A stretch of 64,000 nucleotides of DNA from Clostridia bacterium (GTDB lineage: Bacteria; Bacillota; DTU025), in the NCBI GenBank assembly GCA_034926675.1, contig JAYFQW010000006.1, positions 1-64,000 on the forward strand, in the 5' to 3' direction. How positions within the stretch are numbered: position 1 is the stretch's first letter; every line of letters starts with the position of its first letter. The notes beneath the pieces are model-generated. The model was given only the letters and a program-made list of their open reading frames with translations. It made no database searches and was not told where the DNA came from. Positions 1 to 8,765 of the stretch are shown here, piece after piece. A program made the position numbers and the translations under genes.

Positions 1-17
1 ATCAAACTCTCCAAAAA
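1..17 (-). rRNA. rrs: 16S rRNA, extreme 5' end (partial)
   Basis: Read on the minus strand, the window edge ends in TTTTTTGGAGAGTTTGAT, the conserved beginning of bacterial 16S rRNA (GGAGAGTTTGATCCTGG). Only the first bases are present; the gene continues beyond position 1. A boxA-like leader and a promoter lie upstream at the expected places, which supports the call. The exact mature 5' end is approximate. Confidence 0.85.
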
Positions 18-117
18 ACCATCTCGCGATGACTCTTTCGAGTTTGTCGCGCTCTTATCTTCTCTAGTCGCCCGCAATTTCAAACTCTTGCTATCGACTT
101 CAGGCTCCACGCTGTTT

Positions 118-132
118 GGTTTTCAAGGAACA
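118..132 (-). promoter_or_regulatory. rRNA leader boxA antitermination element
   Basis: The minus strand reads TGTTCCTTGAAAACC, close to the boxA consensus (TGCTCTTTGAAAA) bound by NusB/NusE in rRNA leaders. It lies about 100 nt upstream of the 16S 5' end and about 30 nt downstream of the predicted promoter, as in other rRNA operons. Confidence 0.75.
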
Positions 133-161
133 TCCGCCGCTCATCGCAGGCGGCAATCGTT

Positions 162-190
162 ACTATACCATGCTGGTCTGCGGCGCGCAA
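162..190 (-). promoter_or_regulatory. Predicted rRNA operon promoter
   Basis: Minus strand: TTGCGC, 17-bp spacer, TATAGT, placed just upstream of boxA. The -10 is at 162-167 and the -35 at 185-190. Positions 191-311 up to the yunB stop hold nothing else I recognise. Confidence 0.6.
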
Positions 191-311
191 GGGGGCCGGT
201 GCGAAAAAGTGCTGAATGATCGAGGAAGCCAAGGCAATCCCTTCCGTCGCCGTCCCCAGGCCCCTTGCGCGAGCGTGCTCACGCATGCCATGAACCTATC
301 ACTCTGAGGGC

Positions 312-1151
312 CTACTTGCTGGGTGTTCCTGACCCTCCCGCGCTGCTCCCGTCCACCACCCCCGGATTGAGAACTCCCGGGATGATCTCGCCTACATTAC
401 CCGCATGAACGTAGAAGTTAGGAACGTCTCCTAGGATGATGGCCTCGGCAATCGGCATGCTCGATGCCACAATCACACTCGAGCTCACCAGCGGCACTAG
501 TATCTTCACGTATGCTTCGATCTCAAGGAATATCCTGTGTCGGAGCTGGTTGATCCCTGCCGTGTCAAACTGGTCAGTCACTGTGGTGCTGACTACTCCT
601 ATGGGTATCATCCTAACCGTAAGCCAGGGGCCCATGTGAGCAAGAAGAGTGCTCCCGAGCACCTGCCCGAACGGAACCGAGATCTTCACGCTCTCGATGC
701 CCCGCAGAGCGTCCTGTACCCTTGTTGTGGTGGTCGCGGCAATTCTGTTGATCTCCCCAGTATTCGGCTGAACCGCCACGATGTTGCCCTGGCCATCAGT
801 TTTCCAGTCCATGAGGTCCTCGTACTTTATCTCCATCGCCCCGGCTTCTGAGAGAGCATCGTTCAGTGCCGATGTGGCGATTACCCTCGCCCGCGCCTCT
901 GCGAGTTCCAATAGAGTCGGTTTCAGCCGGATTTCAACGAATACGAAGCCCGCGAAGCCAATCGCAATCAGTGCAGCGAACGCGAGGACCAGCATCCTCC
1001 TCACTCCAGCGCTGCCGCCACGCCGGAATCGAGTGCCTGAGAACGACCGGTCTAGGTCCTCCGTATCTTCGCGAAGACCGCCGCTTCCACTACCTCTGCC
1101 TCCGCTTCGTGCTCCATCTCTATGCCTTCCAAACGATCCTCTCCAGTGCAT
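312..1151 (-). CDS. yunB: Sporulation protein YunB
   Basis: Resembles Bacillus YunB, a membrane-anchored spore protein of unknown biochemical role needed for normal sporulation or germination. The N-terminus is basic and low-complexity, followed by one membrane segment (LVLAFAALIAIGFAGFVF) and an extracytoplasmic domain containing the family-typical stretches VPFGQVLGSTLLAHMGPW and IFLEIEAYVKILVPL. With the ATG at 1151 the protein has 279 residues, close to the roughly 250 of the Bacillus protein. The frame stays open to a TTG at 1289, but that would begin inside the upstream terminator, so the shorter form is preferred; its Shine-Dalgarno (TCAGGA) sits very close to the ATG, so the start is uncertain. 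Presence of this gene is the main evidence for a spore former. Confidence 0.8.
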   Translation of the reverse strand: MHWRGSFGRHRDGARSGGRGSGSGGLREDTEDLDRSFSGTRFRRGGSAGVRRMLVLAFAALIAIGFAGFVFVEIRLKPTLLELAEARARVIATSALNDALSEAGAMEIKYEDLMDWKTDGQGNIVAVQPNTGEINRIAATTTTRVQDALRGIESVKISVPFGQVLGSTLLAHMGPWLTVRMIPIGVVSTTVTDQFDTAGINQLRHRIFLEIEAYVKILVPLVSSSVIVASSMPIAEAIILGDVPNFYVHAGNVGEIIPGVLNPGVVDGSSAGGSGTPSK

Positions 1152-1283
1152 TCCTGATCGCCGCGCCTGTCTCCGCCAATGTCCCCCGCTGCGAAAGCGA
1201 GGCCTAAACCGGGGTGTCCTCGTTAGGCAAGACGTCAGCCTGATGAGCCAGGCTGGAGCCGGGAAACCCATCGGAAGTCTCAT

Positions 1284-1328
1284 ACACAAAAAAGACCACC
1301 CCTCCTGAGCCTATGCCGGAGGGGTGGT
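1284..1328 (-). terminator. Rho-independent terminator after fba
   Basis: Perfect 11-bp stem (ACCACCCCTCC at 1295-1305 pairing with 1318-1328) with a 12-nt loop, followed on the minus strand by TCTTTTTTG. It ends the tyrS-fba transcript. The gap to fba (1329-1391) holds only short ACATGCA-type repeats. Confidence 0.88.
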
Positions 1329-1391
1329 TTATCTGCATGTCTATATCCGTGTCTACATGCATGTCTGCGCGGGATCAGACACGCGCGGGGT

Positions 1392-2321
1392 TTAGGCAGC
1401 GCGCCCGCTGCTTCCGAACAGCTTCATCTTCGATGCCGCCACCGATTTGACCATGGCCATCGCTGGCTTCATGATGTCTCGGGGATCGGTCACCTCTGGC
1501 CTGACCGACAGGATCTCCCTGATGCTGGCAACGAACGCAAGCCTCATATCAGTGTCGATGTTGACCTTGTTTATGCCGCGCGAAATCGCCTCGACTATGC
1601 TGCTGTCGGGAATACCCTTGGAACCGGCCCAACGGGCTCCGAACCTCTCAGCAAGCTCCGTCACATCTGTCGGAACCCCTGAGGCGCCGTGCAGAACCAG
1701 AGGCATGCCCCCGACTTTCTCTTTGATCCTGGAGACCAGCTCAATGGCAAGAATAGGCTCGCCTTTGAACTTCCGTGGACCATGGGACGTGCCGATCGCC
1801 ACTGCGAGAGAATCGACGCCAGTCCTGCTCACGAACTCCCGAGCCTCATCAGGATCGGTAAGGAGAGCATCACGCTCCGCCACCGCTACATTGTCCTCAA
1901 TCCCCGCGAGTTTCCCGAGTTCCGCCTCTACGCTCACTCCGACCGCATGCGCGATCTCAACGGTCTTCTTTGTGATAGCCACATTCTCCTCGAAGGGTAG
2001 GTGGGAACCGTCGATCATCACAGAGGTGAACCCGTGCCGGATGCACCTGATGATAGTATCGAAATCGCGACCGTGATCCAGGTGAAGCACAACTGGCACA
2101 TCCGCGCTCTCTGCGAGAGACCTGACCAGCCCGGATAACTCCCGAATTCCTGCGTAGGCAATGGCGCCCTCCGAGGCCTGAATTATCACCGGCGACCTCT
2201 GCTCCACGGCCGCCGCCACGACTGAACGGGCGAACTCAAGGTTGTTTACGTTGAAAGCGCCCACTGCGTACTTTCCCTCGTTCGCGCAGCGGAGAACCTC
2301 CACACCCGACACTAGACCCAT
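1392..2321 (-). CDS. fba: Class II fructose-1,6-bisphosphate aldolase
   Basis: Zinc-dependent class II aldolase (309 residues) of glycolysis and gluconeogenesis, interconverting fructose-1,6-bisphosphate with DHAP and glyceraldehyde-3-phosphate. Family motifs are visible: HLDHG near residue 80 (metal-binding His and catalytic Asp), AELGKLAGIED, GTSHGPRKF, HGASGVP (metal-binding His, phosphate-binding loop) and NIDTD. Length is normal for the FbaA/GatY-type short class II enzymes; a tagatose-bisphosphate aldolase cannot be fully excluded by motifs alone. A GGGGGTGG ribosome binding site precedes the ATG. It lies 19 bp after tyrS on the same strand and ends at a strong terminator, so the two are probably cotranscribed. 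Confidence 0.9.
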   Translation of the reverse strand: MGLVSGVEVLRCANEGKYAVGAFNVNNLEFARSVVAAAVEQRSPVIIQASEGAIAYAGIRELSGLVRSLAESADVPVVLHLDHGRDFDTIIRCIRHGFTSVMIDGSHLPFEENVAITKKTVEIAHAVGVSVEAELGKLAGIEDNVAVAERDALLTDPDEAREFVSRTGVDSLAVAIGTSHGPRKFKGEPILAIELVSRIKEKVGGMPLVLHGASGVPTDVTELAERFGARWAGSKGIPDSSIVEAISRGINKVNIDTDMRLAFVASIREILSVRPEVTDPRDIMKPAMAMVKSVAASKMKLFGSSGRAA

Positions 2322-2340
2322 GTTTCGCCACCCCCGTTGG

Positions 2341-3561
2341 TTATTTCGCGATGACCTTGGCGAATCGCCTTTTCCCCACCTTGATTATCATCCCATCCCT
2401 GGGCTCGATCTCAGAGGCAGGATCATCCACGCGAGTGTCATCGATCCGCACCCCACCCTGATCGATCAGGCGCCTGGCCTCCCCATTGCTAGCAGCAAGC
2501 CCGACTGCCACAATCAGCTTGGCAACGGGAATCTTCCCATTGGCGTACTGATCTTTTCCTAGGCTGACGGAAGGAATGTCCTCTGGGAGTTCATGCTTGC
2601 AGAACACCCTGTCGAACTCCTGCTCCGCCCCTCGGCTGGCCTCGACTCCGTGGAACTGCATCACTAACCTCGAGGCTAGCCGCCGCTTGGCCGCCATGGG
2701 ATGAAGCGATCCCGACTTCAGGCCCTGCTCTATCTCTATCTTCTCCTCTAGCGGCATCGTGGTCGCAGAGTCGACGTACGGCACGATCAGCTGATCGGGA
2801 ACGGACATGGTCTTGCCGAAGATCTCAGCGGGGGACTCGTTGATCCCGATGTAGTTTCCCAGGCTCTTGCTCATCTTCTGGACACCGTCAAGGCCAGGCA
2901 GGATCGGCGTCAGGACAACGCACTGCCCTTCCTGTCCATATTCACGCTGAAGCGTCCGGCCCATAAGGTTGTTGAACTTCTGGTCGGTTCCGCCGAGCTC
3001 CACATCAGCCTCGAGCGCAATGGAATCGTATGCCTGCATGAGCGGATAGAAGAACTCATGAATCCCTATTGGCCTGCCCTCTCGATACCTGTTTTCGAAA
3101 TCGTCGCGTTCGAGCATTCGGGCCACAGTCACTTTGGCAGCAAGCTCAATCACATCGGCGAACGTAAGCTTCGCAAGCCATTCGGAGTTGAACACGACCC
3201 TGGTCCGCTCGCAGTCGAGGATCTTGAAGATCTGAGTCTCATACGTCTTGGCATTCGCCTTCACTTCATCCTCAGATAGCTGCCTGCGGGTCTCCGACTT
3301 TCCAGTCGGATCTCCGATTCTGCCTGTGAAATCACCGATTACTATGATGGCCTCATGCCCCATGTCCTGGAACTGACGCATTTTCTGGAGCACAACAGTG
3401 TGGCCTATGTGGATGTCGGGCGCTGATGGATCCAGGCCCAGTTTCACTCGGAGAGGCCTGCCACTCTTCTGCGACTTCCTGAACTTCTCCGCTAGGTCCT
3501 CTTCAGAGATGACCTCTGCAGCGCCTCTCTTGATTATGTTCAGCTGCTCTACGGGATCCAT
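2341..3561 (-). CDS. tyrS: Tyrosyl-tRNA synthetase
   Basis: Class Ic aminoacyl-tRNA synthetase charging tRNA-Tyr. Visible elements: the HIGH signature near residue 48-51 (DIHIGHTVV), the KMSKS loop at 229-233, and a C-terminal S4 RNA-binding domain ([20 protein letters not shown]). At 406 residues it matches the TyrZ-like subgroup of Bacillota. The ATG at 3561 (MDPVEQL) is chosen because GGGGGCG lies about 11 nt upstream; a GTG 21 bp further up lacks a binding site. Only about 130 bp separate it from the divergent penicillin-binding protein gene, and I see no T-box there. Confidence 0.92.
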   Translation of the reverse strand: MDPVEQLNIIKRGAAEVISEEDLAEKFRKSQKSGRPLRVKLGLDPSAPDIHIGHTVVLQKMRQFQDMGHEAIIVIGDFTGRIGDPTGKSETRRQLSEDEVKANAKTYETQIFKILDCERTRVVFNSEWLAKLTFADVIELAAKVTVARMLERDDFENRYREGRPIGIHEFFYPLMQAYDSIALEADVELGGTDQKFNNLMGRTLQREYGQEGQCVVLTPILPGLDGVQKMSKSLGNYIGINESPAEIFGKTMSVPDQLIVPYVDSATTMPLEEKIEIEQGLKSGSLHPMAAKRRLASRLVMQFHGVEASRGAEQEFDRVFCKHELPEDIPSVSLGKDQYANGKIPVAKLIVAVGLAASNGEARRLIDQGGVRIDDTRVDDPASEIEPRDGMIIKVGKRRFAKVIAK

Positions 3562-3644
3562 AAACTGACACGCCCCCTGCACCCCAACTGTATCCTTAGT
3601 CTAGCACAGCGCTGCGCTGAGGGTCAACGAAAGCGCCCTGGCTA

Positions 3645-3653
3645 TGTTATAAT
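3645..3653 (+). promoter_or_regulatory. Extended -10 promoter for the class A PBP gene
   Basis: TGTTATAAT is an extended -10 element (TGn plus a perfect TATAAT) 39 bp upstream of the ATG at 3692. No good -35 is visible (GTCAAC at 19-bp spacing is the best), as is usual for extended -10 promoters. An AGGAGG sequence follows at about 3673. Confidence 0.65.
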
Positions 3654-3691
3654 GGGTCGTAATTCTAAGCTGAGGAGGCCCCGAGTCAATC

Positions 3692-5974
3692 ATGCATTCC
3701 AACACGCGGGGTTCATTTCAGATAATCGGGATAATGCTTGTGATCTTGCTTCTTGTCACGGTCGGTGCGGCCGCCGCCGTGATGTCGAGTTATCTCAAGA
3801 ACGCCCCGAGCCTTGACGATGTGCGGGACGTGAAACAGCGTGCTAGCCTTCCTACCGTCGTTTACGACGCGAACGGGAAGGTGCTCACTAAGCTGATGAT
3901 CGAAAACCGGATCTGGGTGCCGCTCTCCAGCATATCCCCTGATCTGATCGACGCAGTGATCGCAGTTGAGGACCATACGTTCTATGAGCACCACGGAATC
4001 AGCGTCAGGCGAATCCTGGGCGCATTGTGGTACGACATCAGGCACATGTCCACTGACCAAGGCGCAAGCACTATCACCGCGCAGCTGGCCAGGAATGTGT
4101 TCCTTTCCATGGAGAAGACACTCAATAGGAAGATATACGAGGCCATGTACGCGTTCCAACTCGAGCGGAAGTACACCAAGGACGAGATCCTTGAATACTA
4201 CCTGAACTGGGTGTACTTCGGCCACGGCACATATGGAGTTGAGGCAGCCTCACAGCTCTTCTTCGGGAAGCATGCAAGCGAACTGAGTACGAACGAGGCA
4301 GCGCTTCTCGCTGGAGTCCCGAAGGGCGCCGAGATCTACTCTCCATTGAAGAACCCCGAGAAGGCCAATGGGCGCCGCAAGGTAGTGCTCCGCCGCATGG
4401 TGGAGGTATTCCAGGACGATCCGAGGCCAGCCAAGCGGGAAGCGGCCCAGCGGGCAGCCCTTGCGCTGGCAGCCGATAAGGATCCTGTATTGGCTGACCA
4501 GAAGAAGCCGAACACCGTGGGCAGGTACGCGGTATTCATGATCCGTGACTATCTGATCTCCCAGTACGGCTCCGAACGAGTGTACCGAGGCGGAATGAGC
4601 GTAAAGACCACCATAGACCTGAACGCTCAGCGCGCAGCGGAACAGGCGTTCGCGTCTCTCCTGCCTAAGGGCAGGGTCGAGTCGCGCAAGGACGGCCGCG
4701 GCGACATCACGTACCCGCAAGGCGCACTCATAGCGATCAACGCCCAGACCGGGCAGATACGGGCCATCGTTGGTGGACGTGGCGAAGATGAGTACAACAG
4801 GGCGATTAGGGCAGAGCGTTCCCCTGGCTCCACAATCAAGCCCTTCGTATACTCCGCCGCGATTGACGCCGGGTACACCCCTGCAAGCATAGTGACAGAT
4901 CAGCCCCTCTCCTTTCCGATGGGCGATGGAGGGGTGTGGGCCCCCAAGAACTTCAGCGGGAAGTTCCAGGGGCAGATGACGCTCAGGCATGCTCTGGAGC
5001 AGTCGGTGAACATGATTGCGATCCAACTGCTCCGCGACTTAGGCCCCAAGCGTGTGATCGATCTAGCCAAGAAAATGGGCATAACGTCCCTCGTTGAGTC
5101 GGGCCAAAGGAACGACGTCGGGTTGGCCCTGGCCCTTGGAGGCCTCACCCGAGGAATCAAGCCTATAGAGATGGTCGAAGCCTACAGCGCCCTCGCGAAC
5201 GGCGGAGCCAAGGTGAAGCCGTACTTTATCATCGAGGTCCGCGGCGCAGACGGCGGATTGCTAGAATCGTCAGTTCCCAAAAGAGAGATAGTGCTCGACG
5301 AGCGCACCGCCTACATCATGGTGGACATGATGAAAGGCGTCATCTCCAGCCCTAAGGGGACCGGGAAGCGCGCCAGCATTGGCCGACCCGCAGCAGGGAA
5401 AACCGGCACGAGCGACAGCAACACCGATGCCTGGTTCGTGGGTTTCACCCCGGACATGGTGACAGCGGTCTGGATCGGCGAGGATACCACGAGGGAAATG
5501 AGATACCCCGGCATAGGGGTAGTGGGTAGCTCCAAGGCAGCGGAGATATGGGCGGCATTCATGAAGAAGGCCCTCAATGGAGTTCCGGCCCGCGATTTCC
5601 CGATGCCACAGGGCATATCCACCGGGGTTAGGATATGTGAAAGCTCTGGCAAGCTCGCGTCTAGCAACTGCCCTGCCGACCGCGTGGTCGAGGAGAAGTT
5701 CGTGTCAGGCACTGAGCCTGTAGAGGAATGTCCAATTCACGGTCGTGGCGGGTATTCGGGTACGCCAGATGGCAATACATGGGGTGATAGGAGTGTACCA
5801 GGCCTCAATCCTTCTCAGCCCCAACCCACTTCGCCGACTGATGCTCTCGAGTCTGATAAGCAGCCCGTTGCCGAGCTGGCTCCGAACCCTCCCGCCGAAA
5901 GCGAAACGTGGACTCTTGGTCAGCCACTATCTGAGCTGAACCAGCAGACCACAGTTCCGCCCACAGAGCCCTAG
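3692..5974 (+). CDS. Class A penicillin-binding protein (PBP1A family)
   Basis: Bifunctional peptidoglycan synthase of 760 residues. A short cytoplasmic tail and signal anchor (residues 11-33) precede a GT51 glycosyltransferase domain with EDHTFYEHHG (catalytic Glu93) and QGASTITAQLARN, then a transpeptidase domain with the S380-T-I-K383 active site in SPGSTIKP, an SVN motif, and KTGTS starting at K570. The C-terminal 80 residues are proline- and glutamine-rich and probably disordered. It polymerises lipid II and cross-links stem peptides outside the membrane. Monocistronic: it is divergent from tyrS and faces mutS2 across a strong hairpin. Its class is certain; which numbered PBP it corresponds to is not. 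Confidence 0.93.
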   Translation: MHSNTRGSFQIIGIMLVILLLVTVGAAAAVMSSYLKNAPSLDDVRDVKQRASLPTVVYDANGKVLTKLMIENRIWVPLSSISPDLIDAVIAVEDHTFYEHHGISVRRILGALWYDIRHMSTDQGASTITAQLARNVFLSMEKTLNRKIYEAMYAFQLERKYTKDEILEYYLNWVYFGHGTYGVEAASQLFFGKHASELSTNEAALLAGVPKGAEIYSPLKNPEKANGRRKVVLRRMVEVFQDDPRPAKREAAQRAALALAADKDPVLADQKKPNTVGRYAVFMIRDYLISQYGSERVYRGGMSVKTTIDLNAQRAAEQAFASLLPKGRVESRKDGRGDITYPQGALIAINAQTGQIRAIVGGRGEDEYNRAIRAERSPGSTIKPFVYSAAIDAGYTPASIVTDQPLSFPMGDGGVWAPKNFSGKFQGQMTLRHALEQSVNMIAIQLLRDLGPKRVIDLAKKMGITSLVESGQRNDVGLALALGGLTRGIKPIEMVEAYSALANGGAKVKPYFIIEVRGADGGLLESSVPKREIVLDERTAYIMVDMMKGVISSPKGTGKRASIGRPAAGKTGTSDSNTDAWFVGFTPDMVTAVWIGEDTTREMRYPGIGVVGSSKAAEIWAAFMKKALNGVPARDFPMPQGISTGVRICESSGKLASSNCPADRVVEEKFVSGTEPVEECPIHGRGGYSGTPDGNTWGDRSVPGLNPSQPQPTSPTDALESDKQPVAELAPNPPAESETWTLGQPLSELNQQTTVPPTEP

Positions 5975-6015
5975 GCCAGCGGGATCAGTCACCTGCTAAG
6001 TGATTCAGCCAAATC

Positions 6016-6059
6016 CCGTCCCGATCCCATCTTCGGCGCCCTTGATGGGATCGGGACGG
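6016..6059. terminator. Strong hairpin between convergent PBP and mutS2 genes
   Basis: Perfect 16-bp inverted repeat (CCGTCCCGATCCCATC at 6016-6031 with its complement at 6044-6059) and a 12-nt loop. On the plus strand it is followed by ACGTTCTTTC, a weak U-tract. It sits between convergent genes and probably ends transcription from both sides. The rest of 5975-6213 shows nothing else recognisable. Confidence 0.7.
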
Positions 6060-6213
6060 ACGTTCTTTCACCCGAAATACTTGGAGCCAGACAAAGCGAG
6101 ATAGGGATTCAGCAAGCTGCAGCCGGGAGCTGTATACGGGGCTTCCTGGCTGCGCGGCTGTGAGCGGCGGGAGAATGGACGACGTGCGTGTGCTTCGCCC
6201 ATCTCCATCCATG

Positions 6214-8688
6214 CTACGACCGCTGGAATGATACGACAGTGACGCCATCGCCGCCTTCGCCCGCCTCGCCGCTCCTGATGCTCACTGCCCTGCGGTCCCC
6301 GGCCAGCTGCGAGCGGACAGCCTCACGAAGTGCTCCTGTGCCCTTCCCGTGTATCACCCTCGCTCTGGGAATGCCCGAAAGCACCGCATCGTCTAGATAC
6401 TTGTCCACCGCGTCGAGAGCCTCGTCTACTCGCATCCCTCTCAGGTCAAGTTCTGAAGAGATGGTACGGGCGCGATCAATCTCCAGCATCGCGACGCCCC
6501 CCACTGGCTCGCGGGGCAATCCGGCGCCTCTCTCGCCCCTAGCTCGCGGGAGTGGCTTGGCCCTCCTGAGAGATGCGCGCGCAACGTTCACGCGCATCGG
6601 ACCCATGGCGACGACGAACTCGTCCTGCCCAGATGCGTCCAGAACAACGCCACGCTGACCCAAGGAGATGATCTCCACCTCATCTCCTGGCTGGATCCGC
6701 GTGGACTCATCCCACGCGCCTTCAGCCTCGGCTGAGAGGGCCTCGTCTGACGAAGATGTCGCGATTCCGCCCTCATTCCCCGGGGATAGCTCTCGACCTA
6801 TGTCACGCAGGGCATCGAGATCCCGTCTGCTTGCACGTATGGCCTCATCCAGGTCAGCCCGGCTGCTTCCTGAGCCCGCTGCAGCAATCGCGCTTGCCCG
6901 TTCTGTCTGCACGGCACGGATCTGCGCGATGATCTGCTCGGCCTCCCTCCGGGCATACTGAACCACCGAGTCTGCCTCGGCCCGCGCCTTCCTGGCAATC
7001 TCGGCCTTTTCCAGCTGGAGCTTTCTCATCTGCTCCTCGTATTTGTCCTTCAGCTGAAGGTATCTTGAGCGGAGCCCTTCCGCATCGGATCGTGCCGCGG
7101 CCGCCCGGTCGTGCTCCTCTTTGAGAGTGGTTATCATCTCCTCTACTCTCTGACCACTGGCGCCAACGTGCGATCTGGCGGATCCGATTATGTCACCTGG
7201 GAGCCCCAGCCTCTCAGCAATCGCAAAGGCATTGGATGAACCGGGAACCCCAATGGACAGCCGATACGTGGGCCTGAGTGTCTCAACGTTGAACTCGACG
7301 CTGGCGTTGCTCATTCCCTCAGTCGTGTGGGCAAACACTTTGAGCTCGCTGTAGTGGGTAGTCGCTACAGTCCGAGCTCCGGCGGCGTGAAGGCGTTCAA
7401 GTATCGACATGGCCAGAGCGGCGCCCTCCTGTGGATCGGTTCCCGCCCCAAGCTCGTCGAGGAGCACGAGCGAACTGCCTTCCACCCTGCCGAGTATGTC
7501 CACGATATGTGTGAGATGCGAGGAAAACGTGGACAGGCTCTGCTCTATGCTTTGCTCATCCCCGATGTCCGCAAATACCTGCTCGAACACAGCGGCTTCA
7601 CTGCCCGGCTCTGCCGGGATATGCAACCCCGACTGAGCCATGAGGGTGAGCAGCCCGATGGTCTTCAGAGTAACCGTCTTTCCTCCAGTATTCGGCCCAG
7701 TGATGACGAGCGTGTTGAAGGTCTTCCCTAGGTACGGATCAATTGGGACTACATCCCCTCTCAGGAGAGGGTGACGCGCCCCGACGAAACTGATTACGCC
7801 CTCCTCGTTGATCTCGGGCCGGACTCCATCCATATTCTGAGATAGCTTGCCTCGGCCGACCATGAAATCGATGCGTCCGACAGCCTCCAGGGTCCTCGTA
7901 AACCGGTCTCCCATGGCCGCCACTCGGCTGGAGAGGTCAGCAAGAATCCGCTCTATCTCAGCCTCCTCTTCAGCAATTGCCTGCCTCAGGTCATTGTTCA
8001 GCTCCAGCACAGACATTGGCTCCATGAACACAGTCGCCCCTGATGCCGACTGGTCGTGGACAATTCCGGACACTTGCCCGCGCATCTCTGAGCGAATCGG
8101 GACAACGAAACGGCCATTCCTGATGCTGACGACCGGATCCTGAAGGAGTTTGCCCCACTCGGGGGATCGTACGATAGAGTCCAGAGTCTCCCGAACCTTG
8201 CTGTTCAGGTTGCGAATCTTCAGCCTTATGCTTCGGAGCGCAGAACTCGCAGAGTCAAGCACGTCTCCAGAATCAGATATGGCGGCGCCGATGGCGTGCT
8301 CGAGGTCTCCGAAGGTCTCGATTCCCGCGGCAGCATCCACAAGTATTGGGTAGTCAGGCCCCAGCTCTGCAAGGGACTTCTTCAGGCGCCTCGACGAGGA
8401 AATGGTGGACTCCACCTCCAGCAGTTGTCCACCTGTGAGCGTAGCGCCTCGGATTGCCCTTTCCACGTCTTCGCGGATATCGCGAATCCCGCCAAGAGGT
8501 ATCTGCTTTCCTAGGTCCAAAACCGCCCTGGCCTCTGTGGTCTCCGACTGCATCTCATCAATCATGGCCCGCTCAGCCAAGGGCAAGAGCTCCCGTGCGC
8601 GTTGCTTGCCAAGCCCACAGGCCATGCACTCTTCGAGCATTACCTTAACCTTCTCGTATTCCAGAACGCGGAGTGAACGTTCGTCCAT
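6214..8688 (-). CDS. mutS2: Endonuclease MutS2
   Basis: MutS family protein lacking the mismatch-recognition domain; MutS2 acts on branched DNA and, in Bacillus, on collided ribosomes. The 824-residue product has a core/clamp region, an ATPase with Walker A GPNTGGKT at about 331-338 and Walker B LLDELGAGTDP, a long charged coiled coil (about 510-610, rich in EEQMRKLQLEKAE), and a C-terminal Smr nuclease domain (about 747-824) with LDLRGMRVDEAL and HGKGTGALR. The ATG at 8688 is chosen because GGAGGG lies 6 nt upstream; an in-frame codon 21 bp earlier has no binding site. In Bacillus mutS2 follows polX directly; here three genes intervene. Confidence 0.93.
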   Translation of the reverse strand: MDERSLRVLEYEKVKVMLEECMACGLGKQRARELLPLAERAMIDEMQSETTEARAVLDLGKQIPLGGIRDIREDVERAIRGATLTGGQLLEVESTISSSRRLKKSLAELGPDYPILVDAAAGIETFGDLEHAIGAAISDSGDVLDSASSALRSIRLKIRNLNSKVRETLDSIVRSPEWGKLLQDPVVSIRNGRFVVPIRSEMRGQVSGIVHDQSASGATVFMEPMSVLELNNDLRQAIAEEEAEIERILADLSSRVAAMGDRFTRTLEAVGRIDFMVGRGKLSQNMDGVRPEINEEGVISFVGARHPLLRGDVVPIDPYLGKTFNTLVITGPNTGGKTVTLKTIGLLTLMAQSGLHIPAEPGSEAAVFEQVFADIGDEQSIEQSLSTFSSHLTHIVDILGRVEGSSLVLLDELGAGTDPQEGAALAMSILERLHAAGARTVATTHYSELKVFAHTTEGMSNASVEFNVETLRPTYRLSIGVPGSSNAFAIAERLGLPGDIIGSARSHVGASGQRVEEMITTLKEEHDRAAAARSDAEGLRSRYLQLKDKYEEQMRKLQLEKAEIARKARAEADSVVQYARREAEQIIAQIRAVQTERASAIAAAGSGSSRADLDEAIRASRRDLDALRDIGRELSPGNEGGIATSSSDEALSAEAEGAWDESTRIQPGDEVEIISLGQRGVVLDASGQDEFVVAMGPMRVNVARASLRRAKPLPRARGERGAGLPREPVGGVAMLEIDRARTISSELDLRGMRVDEALDAVDKYLDDAVLSGIPRARVIHGKGTGALREAVRSQLAGDRRAVSIRSGEAGEGGDGVTVVSFQRS

Positions 8689-8765
8689 TCGACTCCCTCC
8701 GTACTCCAAGCTAGACGCATCTAAAGCGGCATTGCCCGACCGCGCCGCCGCTTCGTGTCACATAA

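Noticed and set aside
80-307. Short frames in the rRNA leader
   Set aside because: They overlap the boxA and promoter elements, lack ribosome binding sites and match nothing.
3583-3691. T-box leader for tyrS
   Set aside because: The gap to the divergent gene is about 110 bp, too short, and the T-box consensus is absent.
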